Positions 52,284 through 60,861 of a DNA stretch of 64,000 nucleotides are shown here, piece by piece. The translations under genes were made by a program, and so were the position numbers. Location of the stretch: NCBI RefSeq assembly GCF_008369125.1, contig NZ_VOAY01000006.1:62001-126000 (forward strand), in the 5' to 3' direction. The DNA comes from Allopusillimonas sp008369125. Lineage in GTDB: Bacteria > Pseudomonadota > Gammaproteobacteria > Burkholderiales > Burkholderiaceae_B. Every line of letters begins with the position of its first letter. The first letter of the stretch is position 1. The notes under the pieces are model-generated. The model saw only the letters and a program-made list of their open reading frames with translations. It ran no database searches and had not been told where the DNA came from.

Positions 52284-53702
52284 TTACCAGACAGCGAAAA
52301 ACAAAAACCAGGCCGCACAAAATGGTACCGTGCCAAGCGCCACCAGCGTCAACGCCAATAAACGATTACCCATACCCGCACTGGAAGTGCCCGCAACGCG
52401 CCACACCAGCCTAAGGCTCCATAGCATGGCCAGACCCAGCAGGGTAAACCGTGCTGTAAAAGCCCACGCTGTCGAAACCCCCTCGTGCTGCAACAGGGTC
52501 AACGTGGTGGCAGACAAGCCAAGAAACACCCCCACTCCAGCCGCAGGTATCAGGCCTTGCGCCAGACGGTGAAGTGTGGCACTTGACGCCGAGGCGCTGC
52601 TTCCAGAGGGGCCCGAGGGACGCACTACATGCGCATCTGAGGGAAGAAAACGACTGGCCGCCCACAGGCCGGCGTAAGCCGAGCCGCCAATACAGGCTGC
52701 CGCGCCAAAAATAAACAGCAGAATCACCTCGGCATCCAGCCAGCTAAAGCTATCGTTTGCCTCGGGATAGTGCGTCAAAATAAACCAAGGGGCATTTTGC
52801 GCCAGCGGCCAATAAATATCGTGCTCAACCAGCCAGACAGCCTGAGCCTGCTTGAGCACAACAAACCATGGGCTCGCACTCCACAAAAACGCGCCAACGG
52901 CTAGCCCCATGAGCCCAAACACAATCAATCGTGTTTGCCAGACGTCGCCGGGCGCCACGGTAACGATTTCGGCTTCAGGCGAACGCGGAGTAAGGTGCAC
53001 TGCGCCACGATAATCACTACACCGCCCGCACATATGGCAGTCAGACGCACCTTTCATATGACGCATGGCAACCAATGGCGCACAATTAACCGTCGCGACG
53101 CGCCGCGTAGGGTTACGCCAGGCGTCTTCGTCAACCTTGTAATGCCAAGGTGCCAGCTTGGCCAGCAACTGAAACACGCCATTAACCGGGCACAGGTATT
53201 TGCACCATACGCGCTTGTCACGACCATACAGCCAGCCGACGACCATGGCGGCCGCCGTAGAACCGCCAAGCACCGCCAGTACCGCCAGAGGGTACTGATA
53301 CACACTGACCAACTGCCCATAAATTGTTGTCAGTGCAAAGGCAACAAACGGCCAACCGCCCCATCGCATCCATTTGGGTATGGCCCGCCCCCTTCCATGT
53401 TCACTGGCCCACTCCGACAACATGCCTTCCGGACAGAACCAGCCACACCAGGATCGCCCAAGCAGAGGCATGGACACCAGCACGAAGGGCCACCACACGC
53501 CCCAGAATGCAAACTGGGCAAAGACGGTCAGGTTATTGAAAACAGAGGCGGTGCGCCCAGGCAACGGCATCAGGGCAGGGACAACAAGCAAAGTCAGGTA
53601 GACGGCGACAATGCACCATTGCAGCCTGCGCAACCAGCGCGCATTGTCGCGAAGTAAATCGGCAAACCGATGTGCACCTGCCCGTAATGTGGATGTCGTC
53701 AT
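52284..53702 (-). CDS. ftrD: FtrD, polyferredoxin membrane protein of the Fe(II) uptake system
   Basis: A 472-residue membrane protein with NapH-type iron-sulfur motifs: CGWFCPEG (Cys86, Cys90) and CKYLCPVNGVF, then a C-terminal-of-centre cluster region with CHMCGRC. Several hydrophobic helices surround these. The ATG at 53702 lies 4 bp past ftrC; a longer frame would overlap ftrC. Family knowledge: in Bordetella, FtrD is thought to take electrons that arise when Fe(II) is oxidised during FtrABC uptake. It is the last gene of ftrABCD. The 186-bp gap to the convergent pseudogene holds nothing supported. Confidence 0.9.
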   Translation of the reverse strand: MTTSTLRAGAHRFADLLRDNARWLRRLQWCIVAVYLTLLVVPALMPLPGRTASVFNNLTVFAQFAFWGVWWPFVLVSMPLLGRSWCGWFCPEGMLSEWASEHGRGRAIPKWMRWGGWPFVAFALTTIYGQLVSVYQYPLAVLAVLGGSTAAAMVVGWLYGRDKRVWCKYLCPVNGVFQLLAKLAPWHYKVDEDAWRNPTRRVATVNCAPLVAMRHMKGASDCHMCGRCSDYRGAVHLTPRSPEAEIVTVAPGDVWQTRLIVFGLMGLAVGAFLWSASPWFVVLKQAQAVWLVEHDIYWPLAQNAPWFILTHYPEANDSFSWLDAEVILLFIFGAAACIGGSAYAGLWAASRFLPSDAHVVRPSGPSGSSASASSATLHRLAQGLIPAAGVGVFLGLSATTLTLLQHEGVSTAWAFTARFTLLGLAMLWSLRLVWRVAGTSSAGMGNRLLALTLVALGTVPFCAAWFLFFAVW

Positions 53703-53706
53703 GGAT

Positions 53707-54555
53707 TCAAGCCAGCCTTGCGGCCAGCCTCGTGCGTGTAGCGACATGGTCTGCTCGCCTGAGCAAAGACCAGACCACCAGCCAATAGAGCACCCACACC
53801 ATGACTTGTGACAACGCGGGATAAGCACGATAGCCTGCGTAACTGGCCAGCACCTTGCCGATACCACCCGCGGTATCAAGCAGCCACGAACTGTCCCATA
53901 TGGGGTCAATGAGCGTGGGCATGACCCCAAGCGAAATAAGATGATCAGTGCCCGAAATTAACAGCGAACTTGCCAACAACAACAGAACCACCTGGGTGAA
54001 GGCGAAAAAGCGCCGCCAGGTAATGAGTTTGCCGCCAAGCTGCAACAGCCAGAAGGAGAACAATGCCGCCAGAAAACCAACCACACCTGCCACGGCCAAG
54101 CCCCAGCCCGAGCCTCGTGCTATGCCCGCCATCACTGTGCCATATAGGAACACCACGGTTTCGCTGCCCTCGCGGGCTACGGCAATGGCGACAAGCGCAA
54201 ACACACCCCACCAATTGTCCCGCGCCATCTCTTGATCAACACCATGCTGCAATGTTTTTCTGAGGCTGGCACCGTGACATTTCATCCAGTACACCATCTG
54301 CACTACAAGCACGGCCGCGACCAGCGCCATGCCGCCCTGAAACCACTCCTGCTCTTCGTCGGTCAGCCACTGAGCCACTCCCAGCAACACCAGCGCAAGC
54401 ATGCCCGCAACCGCGAGACCGGCAAATACCCCACCCCACAACCACGGCAGCCCGCGGCGCCCCCGCGGACTCGTCCGCAACCATGTATAAAGAATGCCAA
54501 CGACCAGCAGGGCTTCTACGCTTTCCCGCCAGACGATAAATGCGACCTGATCCAT
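53707..54555 (-). CDS. ftrC: FtrC, FTR1-family iron permease
   Basis: A 282-residue seven-helix permease. Both essential REXXE motifs are present: RESVE at 10-14 and REGSE at 128-132. It is the inner-membrane iron channel of the P19/cupredoxin/FTR1 system. It lies 14 bp after ftrB and 4 bp before ftrD. Confidence 0.95.
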   Translation of the reverse strand: MDQVAFIVWRESVEALLVVGILYTWLRTSPRGRRGLPWLWGGVFAGLAVAGMLALVLLGVAQWLTDEEQEWFQGGMALVAAVLVVQMVYWMKCHGASLRKTLQHGVDQEMARDNWWGVFALVAIAVAREGSETVVFLYGTVMAGIARGSGWGLAVAGVVGFLAALFSFWLLQLGGKLITWRRFFAFTQVVLLLLASSLLISGTDHLISLGVMPTLIDPIWDSSWLLDTAGGIGKVLASYAGYRAYPALSQVMVWVLYWLVVWSLLRRADHVATRTRLAARLA

Positions 54556-54569
54556 AGCAACCTGTACAG

Positions 54570-54911
54570 CTAGGGTTTGGGCAGCACAACAAGCGTGCCC
54601 TTGACGTCTTGATGAAAATCATCAAAGAATGGGTACTCGCCTGGACGAGATATGGTGATCACCACGAATGAACGCACGCCCGGCCCCAGTACCTTTTCTT
54701 TGCGCAAGGGCAGGCTTTCGAACTCAACCGGTTGATCACTCTCGTTGATCAGTTCAATTTTGAACTTGCCCGCTGGCACTTCGAGCCGTTGAGGCTCAAA
54801 ACTGCCATCTGGCTTGAACACCAGCGTGAAGGTTGGCAACTCGGCGGCAGACGCCACTGCGGTGGCGACCCCCAGCACGATCACAGCCAGGCCACGCACC
54901 CATGACATCAT
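54570..54911 (-). CDS. ftrB: FtrB, periplasmic cupredoxin-like protein
   Basis: A 113-residue exported protein with a signal peptide ending near AVASAA and a cupredoxin_1 fold (FTLVFKPDGSFEPQRLEVPAGKFKIELINESDQPVEFESLPLRKEK). In Bordetella FtrB is thought to be the Fe(II) oxidase partner. The classical blue-copper Cys-His-Met set is incomplete here (FFDDFHQDVKG near the C-terminus), as in that family. The ATG at 54909-54911 overlaps the ftrA TGA by one base. Confidence 0.88.
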   Translation of the reverse strand: MMSWVRGLAVIVLGVATAVASAAELPTFTLVFKPDGSFEPQRLEVPAGKFKIELINESDQPVEFESLPLRKEKVLGPGVRSFVVITISRPGEYPFFDDFHQDVKGTLVVLPKP

Positions 54912-55447
54912 CAATAACCGCCTTTCTTGCCGGTGCCTGCAAACACAAATTCATAGTCAACCGTGAAAGGTTTAAACCACGGTTCTACGCCGGTCTCCTT
55001 GTCAATATGGCGACCAAAATGGTTCATTTTGTTTGCCTCAGGCGAAGCAACCTCAAACTTGAGTTTGTACTTGCCTGGGCCTTCTAGCTTCACGTTATCG
55101 CCATAATGCGGGCCGTCGTTAGCCACCATAGGCATGAGATCACCCTGCAGCACCTTATCGCTGCCCACCTTCTGCAATGTGTAGCGAACATAAAGATAGG
55201 GGGCCCATGCCCCTTCGGGCAAACCGTTGGGGTTTTCAGCCAAGGCGTGTATGTCAGCTTCGAGGTGAATATCTGAATCTTTGGCATCACGCATCATGCC
55301 GGGAGGATCCATTTCGACAGGTTGCAGGTAGACGGCGGCAACTTCAAGCCCGCCCTGCTCAGACGGTTCACCAATAGGGTATTCAAGGGCCATTGCCGGA
55401 AAGGCCAGCGCAGTGCCCAACACCAGAATTGATAAATGCTTGTACAT
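54911..55447 (-). CDS. ftrA: FtrA, P19/Tp34-type periplasmic iron-binding protein
   Basis: A 178-residue exported protein with a signal peptide MYKHLSILVLGTALAFPAMA. The P19 fold is marked by LEYPIGEPSEQGGLEVAAVYLQPVEM, then SDIHLEADIHA, where Met and His ligands bind copper and iron. GAWAPYLYVRYTLQK and FGRHIDKETGVEPWFKPF also match. The ATG at 55447 gives the proper signal peptide; an in-frame ATG at 55480 lies inside the Fur-like box. It is the first gene of ftrABCD. Confidence 0.93.
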   Translation of the reverse strand: MYKHLSILVLGTALAFPAMALEYPIGEPSEQGGLEVAAVYLQPVEMDPPGMMRDAKDSDIHLEADIHALAENPNGLPEGAWAPYLYVRYTLQKVGSDKVLQGDLMPMVANDGPHYGDNVKLEGPGKYKLKFEVASPEANKMNHFGRHIDKETGVEPWFKPFTVDYEFVFAGTGKKGGY

Positions 55448-55470
55448 ACCCACACACCCCACAACAGAAT

Positions 55471-55489
55471 TAATTCTCATTATTATGAG
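55471..55489 (-). promoter_or_regulatory. Fur-like box upstream of ftrA
   Basis: On the minus strand CTCATAATAATGAGAATTA includes ATAATGAGAAT, close to the Fur consensus core. It ends 24 bp before the ftrA ATG. Iron repression of ftr genes by Fur is known in Bordetella. The 55448-55560 gap has nothing else notable. Confidence 0.6.
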
Positions 55490-55560
55490 GTAGGGTGTCT
55501 TACAGTAATCTGAATGCGACCGGTTATCGTACTCGTTGATGCAATGAGTACGATTCCGGT

Positions 55561-56130
55561 TTATTTATCTTTATCAGAAGGCGGTACCGGCGGCTTGAAA
55601 GGAAACGCCGAGAACATTGAACGCGTTTGATCTTGCATTTGATCTTGCATTTGCACAAACAAATTTTTGCTTTGATCCACGTAATTGCTCATCATGTTTT
55701 GCAGCATTGGTGCCTGCACATTCATAAACTGCGTCCAGGCCTCCGGGCCAAACTGGTTGCCGTACATTCCTTTTGACTGTTCGGCCATGCGATCCTGAAT
55801 GTCCATGAAAGCCTGTATGTTTTTTTCGAGGTAGGTGCCCATCACCCCCTGCATGGCATGGCCATAAAACCGTATGATTTGCGACAATGCCGTTGCAGAA
55901 AACATGGGCATGCCACCACTCTCTTCATCGAGAATTATTTGTAACAAGATGCTGCGAGTCAGGTCTTCGCCAGACTTCGCATCGACAACCTGAAATACTG
56001 CAGTATCGAGCACGAGTTGCTTGACATCGACTAGCGTTATGTACGCGCTGGTATGCGTGTCATAAAGGCGCCTGTTAGGGTATTTTTTGATCAGGCGGGG
56101 TTGCGTGCTGGGTTCTTCAGATTGGGTCAT
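55561..56130 (-). CDS. phaR: PhaR, polyhydroxyalkanoate synthesis regulator
   Basis: A 189-residue protein with the PHB/PHA accumulation regulator DNA-binding domain (RLIKKYPNRRLYDTHTSAYITLVDVKQLVL) and the repeat region ALSQIIRFYGHAMQGVMGTYLEKNIQAFMD that contacts PHA granules. PhaR represses phasin genes until it is titrated by PHA. The C-terminus is Gln/Met-rich. The ATG at 56128-56130 (MTQSEEP) fits the family start. It lies 180 bp after phaB. Confidence 0.94.
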   Translation of the reverse strand: MTQSEEPSTQPRLIKKYPNRRLYDTHTSAYITLVDVKQLVLDTAVFQVVDAKSGEDLTRSILLQIILDEESGGMPMFSATALSQIIRFYGHAMQGVMGTYLEKNIQAFMDIQDRMAEQSKGMYGNQFGPEAWTQFMNVQAPMLQNMMSNYVDQSKNLFVQMQDQMQDQTRSMFSAFPFKPPVPPSDKDK

Positions 56131-56268
56131 AGCATTGGCCAAACATAAGTAAAAGCAGAAGGGTGGAGAACTCTGGCCTGACGGCATGAGATCCTCCACC
56201 ACGATTTTTTAAAGCATGGGCTAACGCAATTTCCTGCGTGCCCGACCTCGGCCCAAAAGGACGAGGTT

Positions 56269-56284
56269 TGCGCTGTACTGCGCA
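56269..56284. promoter_or_regulatory. Inverted repeat upstream of phaR, possible PhaR operator
   Basis: TGCGC and GCGCA flank six bases between phaB and phaR. TGC/GCA-type dyads are reported for PhaR binding in other bacteria. The assignment is tentative. Confidence 0.3.
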
Positions 56285-56310
56285 GCTAACATTAAAGCCA
56301 GGCAATACAC

Positions 56311-57048
56311 CTAGCCCATGTGCAGGCCACCATTTAATGAAAAGTCAGCCCCCGTCGCAAAGCCAGCACCATCCGACGCCAGCCATGCGACCATAGAACC
56401 GATTTCTTCGGGCTTACCCAAACGTTTTACAGGAATGGTCGCCACAATTTTTTCAAGCACGTCGGGACGTATGGCTCGAACCATGTCGGTACCAATATAC
56501 CCCGGTGAAATGGTGTTAACGGTTACCCCCTTGCTGGCAACTTCTTGCGCCAGCGCCATGGTAAAGCCGTGGATACCAGCTTTAGCGGTTGAGTAATTGA
56601 CCTGGCCAAACTGGCCTTTCTGACCATTTACCGAACTGATATTAATAATACGCCCCCATTGGCGGCTGGACATATCTTCAATGACCTGCTTGGTCACATT
56701 GAACAGGCTATTGAGGTTGGTATCAATTACGGCGCGCCAGTCTTCATGGCTCATTTTTCGAAACAGCCCGTCACGCGTAATGCCTGCGTTGTTGACCAGG
56801 ACATCAACCGGCCCCAGTTCGTCACGAATCTTGTTAAATGCCTCGTGCGTTGAGTCCCAGTCAGACACATTACCCACTGAAGCATGGAACTTGTAGCCCA
56901 GAGCACTTTGCTCATCAAGCCACTTTTTAAAATCACGGCTGGGGCCGCAGCCAGCCACCACATTAAAGCCCTCTTGTGCGAGCGTCTGGCAGATAGCGGT
57001 GCCAATGCCCCCCATTCCACCTGTTACATAAGCTAGTTTGCCAGTCAT
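56311..57048 (-). CDS. phaB: Acetoacetyl-CoA reductase
   Basis: A 245-residue short-chain dehydrogenase that reduces acetoacetyl-CoA to (R)-3-hydroxybutyryl-CoA with NADPH. Seen: the cofactor motif GGMGGIGTAI (10-19), NNAG (86-89), catalytic Ser in INISSVNG, and Tyr152/Lys156 in NYSTAKAG. FSLNGGLHMG at the C-terminus is diagnostic. Strong Shine-Dalgarno AAGGAG ahead of the ATG. It lies downstream of phaC; phaA (beta-ketothiolase) is not here. Confidence 0.95.
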   Translation of the reverse strand: MTGKLAYVTGGMGGIGTAICQTLAQEGFNVVAGCGPSRDFKKWLDEQSALGYKFHASVGNVSDWDSTHEAFNKIRDELGPVDVLVNNAGITRDGLFRKMSHEDWRAVIDTNLNSLFNVTKQVIEDMSSRQWGRIINISSVNGQKGQFGQVNYSTAKAGIHGFTMALAQEVASKGVTVNTISPGYIGTDMVRAIRPDVLEKIVATIPVKRLGKPEEIGSMVAWLASDGAGFATGADFSLNGGLHMG

Positions 57049-57116
57049 TTTTATCTCCTTATTTTACGATCACGCCTGTCGCCACACCGTAACAATGCAG
57101 GTCGTACTCGTTAGCT

Positions 57117-58760
57117 CTACACCGCCCGGGTTTTCACATAAGCCCCAGGCGCTTCTTCGATCGGCGTATGTCGGGCATTACCCAACCGTGTGCGCGCCTT
57201 TACTTGCGGCCCCGACTGCACGGCCAGCCATTCAAGCCACTCTGGCCACCAACTGCCCGCATGCTCTTGCGCCCCTTGCAGCCAGGCGTCTGGCTGTGCA
57301 GGCATATCTGAACAGGCACAATCAACCCCATTCGACCAATAACTGCGACGACCGCTGGCTGACGGGTTGATGACCCCCGCGATATGGCCCGACGCACCCA
57401 ACACAAACCGCATGGGTCCGCGCAGCAATTTTGTGCTGGCATATGCCGAATGCCACGGCACAATATGATCTTCACGTGACCCGTAAATAAACGTGGGCAT
57501 GGTCAGAGAACCCAGATCAAGCGGGTAGCTATCCACCTTGACCCGTCCAGGGTGCTTGAGATTGTTTTCGAGGTAGGTATTGCGAAAATACCAGGTAAAG
57601 AACGGGCCTGGCAGGTTGGTACCGTCAGAATTCCAGTACAGCATATCAAACGCTCGAGGAATTTCACCTTTGAGGTAGTTACCTTCGACGTAATTCCAGA
57701 CCAGCTCACCAGGACGCAAGAACGAAAAGGTTGTGCCCAGCTCGCGTGCCGACAACAGACCGCCGTCACCCAGTTGCTGCTCACGTGTCTGCGCATGCGC
57801 CTCATCGACAAACACGTCTAACACGCCCGTTTCTTCGAAATCGAGCAGCGTGGTGAGCAAGGTGAGTGAGCTTACAGGGTCATTGCCATGCGCATGTGCC
57901 AGCGCGAGTGCAGATGCAAGTAGCGTGCCCCCCACACAAAAGCCCAGCGCATTGATCTGCTTTTGACGGGTAACCGTGCTAGTAACTTTGATCGCCTCAA
58001 GTACCCCGTCTTGTAGGTAATCGGCCCAGGTTGCGCTGTCGATACCGTCTGTATCGGCTTCAAGCGGATTGCGCCACGAAACCAGCATAACGGTAAACCC
58101 AGCGGCCACGGCGTGCCGCACAAACGAATTGCTGGCTTGAAGATCAAGAATATAAAACTTGTTGATGCACGGAGGCACAACCAGCAACGGCTTCTGGTGA
58201 ACCTTGTCGGTAAGCGGGGCATATTGAATAAGCTGGAACAGCGCATTCTGGTAAATGACAGCACCCTCGGTGGTTGCTACATTTTTCCCGAGCTCGAAAC
58301 CAGACTCGTCCGTTTGCGTCATCCTGCCTTTTTGTATGTCTTGGAGCAGGTTGCGCATGCCTTTTAGCAACGACTCGCCCTTGCTGTCTATCATCGTCTG
58401 CTGCGCATCAGGGTTGGTGGCAAAATAATTGGCTGGCGACATGGCTTCGACCCACTGCATGGTCGAAAATCGCAGACGATTGCGCAAGGCGTCACTAACC
58501 TGGGCGGCATCGACAAGCTGGTCAACCACTTTGGCAGACAACAGATAAACGTGCGCATTAAAAGCGTGCGCCGGACTGGCAGACCACGCCTCGCTGCGAA
58601 AGCGGCGGTCTTTGGGCGCGGTAAGTTGCCCATGCTGTGCGGCCGTAACAATACGCAGCCATTCTCGGGAGAACTCTGCCTGAATTTCTGCAAGAAGGTC
58701 CGGCGCAATTGCGACGGGAGCTGGCCATTTGGATGACGAGGGAGCGTTCAATTCAGACAC
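57117..58760 (-). CDS. phaC: Class I poly(3-hydroxyalkanoate) synthase
   Basis: A 547-residue class I PHA synthase. The lipase-like box GFCVGG holds catalytic Cys275. The PhaC N-terminal domain (SPANYFATNPDAQQTMIDSKGESLLKGM), VPPCINKFYILDL and VSWRNP are conserved. The catalytic Asp lies in GSREDHIVPW and the His in SGHIAGVINP. It starts at GTG (58758-58760); no ATG lies near the expected N-terminus. It is the first gene of phaC-phaB, polymerising hydroxybutyryl-CoA into carbon-storage granules. Confidence 0.95.
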   Translation of the reverse strand: MSELNAPSSSKWPAPVAIAPDLLAEIQAEFSREWLRIVTAAQHGQLTAPKDRRFRSEAWSASPAHAFNAHVYLLSAKVVDQLVDAAQVSDALRNRLRFSTMQWVEAMSPANYFATNPDAQQTMIDSKGESLLKGMRNLLQDIQKGRMTQTDESGFELGKNVATTEGAVIYQNALFQLIQYAPLTDKVHQKPLLVVPPCINKFYILDLQASNSFVRHAVAAGFTVMLVSWRNPLEADTDGIDSATWADYLQDGVLEAIKVTSTVTRQKQINALGFCVGGTLLASALALAHAHGNDPVSSLTLLTTLLDFEETGVLDVFVDEAHAQTREQQLGDGGLLSARELGTTFSFLRPGELVWNYVEGNYLKGEIPRAFDMLYWNSDGTNLPGPFFTWYFRNTYLENNLKHPGRVKVDSYPLDLGSLTMPTFIYGSREDHIVPWHSAYASTKLLRGPMRFVLGASGHIAGVINPSASGRRSYWSNGVDCACSDMPAQPDAWLQGAQEHAGSWWPEWLEWLAVQSGPQVKARTRLGNARHTPIEEAPGAYVKTRAV

Positions 58761-58861
58761 CTGTTACAAAGCCTACATGTGGGATTCATCTTGTCGACCA
58801 AACAAAAAACTGTCAATCAGGGTAAGTCGCTACCCTCAGAAAAAATGCCTGCATCAACGCG

Positions 58862-59725
58862 TCATTGAGACAGCCACGCCAACGTGGCCAGGCGACCCGT
58901 AACCCCATCGCGGCGATACGAAAAATACAGCTCGGGCCTGGCATATGTGCACTCGCCGCTTAACTCGATATGGCTGACGCCCGCCTTCGCCAGCTTATGC
59001 CGCGCCAGGGACGGCAAGTCGGCCAGCCATTTGCGCCCCCCTTCTTTGCTGACAAAATAAAGAGCGCTTGCTGCATCGTGCGCTACAAAAGCCTGGTAAA
59101 CCTCGTCACCCACCTCAAAATGAGCCTGGTTAATGCCGGGCCCAACCCAGGCTCGCCACGCGTTTACGTCGGGCCGACGCTGGCGCAGCGCAGCCAACGT
59201 GTTTTCGAGCACACCCTGTGCAAGGCCTCGCCACCCGGCATGCGCCACACCCAAAGCTGTGCCGTCTGCACTGGCCAGCACAACCGGCAGACAGTCGGCC
59301 GTCATAATGGCCAACACGTTTTCGGGCTGCAAGGTAATCGCGGCATCGGCCTCAGGCGCCATTGCCTCGGGCATGCCGGCGTTTGCGACACATGCATCGC
59401 GAGCGTCAAGCTCGCCAGACGGTAGGTCGCTGATAAACTCACTGCCTCTGGCGGTCATTACCACACCGCGATCGGCATCAAAAACATCGCTACCATGTAC
59501 TTGTCGCAACCACACAGGCTCACCGGGCAGCCTGCTGCGAAGCTTTTGCCGATTGAAGGCAACTAGCTCCGGGTCATCACCTGTATGCAGCCCCAGATTT
59601 AGCGACGCCCATGTATGAGCACTGCCACCGCCCTGCCGGGTGGTACAGAAATAGTGAACGCCCAGCCAGGGCAGGCCAGATGCCACGGCAAGCTCTTGGG
59701 CTTTAACATCGACTTCCGCCCTCAT
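58862..59725 (-). CDS. pgeF: Peptidoglycan editing factor PgeF (YfiH, COG1496)
   Basis: A 287-residue protein of the former 'multicopper polyphenol oxidase' family, now known to remove wrong peptides from peptidoglycan precursors and to act on purine nucleosides. Seen: NLGLHTGDDPELVAFNRQKL, VWLRQVHGSDV, MTADCLPVVL and GVAHAGWRGLAQGVLENT, with the Cys/His zinc ligands. The ATG at 59723-59725 (MRAEVDV) is used; a TTG farther up is less likely. It follows rluD, the common rluD-pgeF pairing. Confidence 0.94.
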   Translation of the reverse strand: MRAEVDVKAQELAVASGLPWLGVHYFCTTRQGGGSAHTWASLNLGLHTGDDPELVAFNRQKLRSRLPGEPVWLRQVHGSDVFDADRGVVMTARGSEFISDLPSGELDARDACVANAGMPEAMAPEADAAITLQPENVLAIMTADCLPVVLASADGTALGVAHAGWRGLAQGVLENTLAALRQRRPDVNAWRAWVGPGINQAHFEVGDEVYQAFVAHDAASALYFVSKEGGRKWLADLPSLARHKLAKAGVSHIELSGECTYARPELYFSYRRDGVTGRLATLAWLSQ

Positions 59726-59824
59726 GGCCGTATCATCGCCCTGCTGCAAACAAGCCTTAGGCTCCAAAAGATTGCCTCCTTACCCAACTACGTCTTGACG
59801 GACGAAGCCTGTACATAGATGTGG

Positions 59825-60811
59825 TCAGGCTTTCCATAAAACCTCATCAAGTACATGCTGAAAGTCATCGGCTAGCGCAGCCTCGAAGCTGATACGCTGA
59901 CCCGTGGACGGATCATCAAAGGCCAGGGCCCGTGCATGCAGCAGTTGGCGGTGCGCGCCACCAGCCTCTCGCCCACCATACAACACATCGGCAACGAGCG
60001 GATGACGGATGCTGGCCAAGTGCACGCGGATCTGATGCGTGCGGCCGGTCTCGAGCCGACACGCCACCTCGGTAACCATTACGCCATCTCCGAGCATTCC
60101 CGACCGGTTCGCAACATAATGGGTAATTGCCGCTTTGGGTGCGACTGGCCTGTCAACCGTCATACGAACAGGTACTCTGGCATCGCGGCCTATTTCGGCC
60201 GTGACGGTGCCCGCCCCTGACAGCTGGCCATGAACCAGAGCCAGGTACTGGCGGCTGACACTGCGTGCCTGCAGTTGCCGCACGAGATGCGTTTGCGCGC
60301 GTTCGTGCCGGGCCACCACCAGCAGACCCGAGGTGTCTTTGTCAAGCCTATGCACGATGCCGGCCCGGGCCACGCAGGCAAGCTCTGGAAACCGAAACAG
60401 CAGACCGTTGAGTAGTGTGCCGTGCCAATTGCCTGCGCCCGGATGTGTCACCAGCCCAGCAGGCTTGTTGATCACAACCCAGTCAGGGCTCTGGGCCACG
60501 ACCTCGAACGCAATGTCTTCAGGGATGAATGCCTGAGATTCGGGCGGCAGCTGCGGCCAGATTAGCAGCACATCACCAGGGTATGTCAGTTGCTTGTTAC
60601 GCCCCGGACTGTCGTTTACCAGCACATGCCCGCCTTCGATCCACCCTTGCAGACGACTGCGAGAGTGCTCGGGCAAAAGAACAGCCAGCACCTTGTCGAG
60701 CCGCTCGGCCCGGGCACTTATTGGAAGACGAAAATGCAGCGGCTCACCAGGCGTTTGTGCCTCGTCAGGAGCATGCAAATAACTTTCTTTAGTGATATCT
60801 GTGTCAGGCAT
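59825..60811 (-). CDS. rluD: 23S rRNA pseudouridine synthase RluD
   Basis: A 328-residue synthase for U1911/1915/1917 of helix 69. An S4 domain (about 36-90) is followed by the RluA-type catalytic domain with Asp157 in HRLDKDTSG, QYLALVHG, and GRTHQIRVHLASIRHPLVADVLYG. It is divergent from bamD with only 50 bp between, the typical rluD/bamD arrangement. Confidence 0.97.
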   Translation of the reverse strand: MPDTDITKESYLHAPDEAQTPGEPLHFRLPISARAERLDKVLAVLLPEHSRSRLQGWIEGGHVLVNDSPGRNKQLTYPGDVLLIWPQLPPESQAFIPEDIAFEVVAQSPDWVVINKPAGLVTHPGAGNWHGTLLNGLLFRFPELACVARAGIVHRLDKDTSGLLVVARHERAQTHLVRQLQARSVSRQYLALVHGQLSGAGTVTAEIGRDARVPVRMTVDRPVAPKAAITHYVANRSGMLGDGVMVTEVACRLETGRTHQIRVHLASIRHPLVADVLYGGREAGGAHRQLLHARALAFDDPSTGQRISFEAALADDFQHVLDEVLWKA

Positions 60812-60823
60812 GGCGACAAATCA

Positions 60824-60829
60824 TATAAT
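60824..60829 (+). promoter_or_regulatory. -10 element of the bamD promoter
   Basis: A perfect TATAAT lies 33 bases ahead of the bamD GTG in the short rluD-bamD gap. A recognisable -35 is weak (TGTCAG, spacing 16). Confidence 0.45.
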
Positions 60830-60861
60830 CAGCCTGCAATGCTAACACCAAGGATGCTTTT

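Noticed and set aside
52233..52361. Small plus-strand gene of 42 codons (MENTDRAATDARHQ...)
   Set aside because: No Shine-Dalgarno, and its second half is antisense to the 3' end of ftrD, so coding is not supported.
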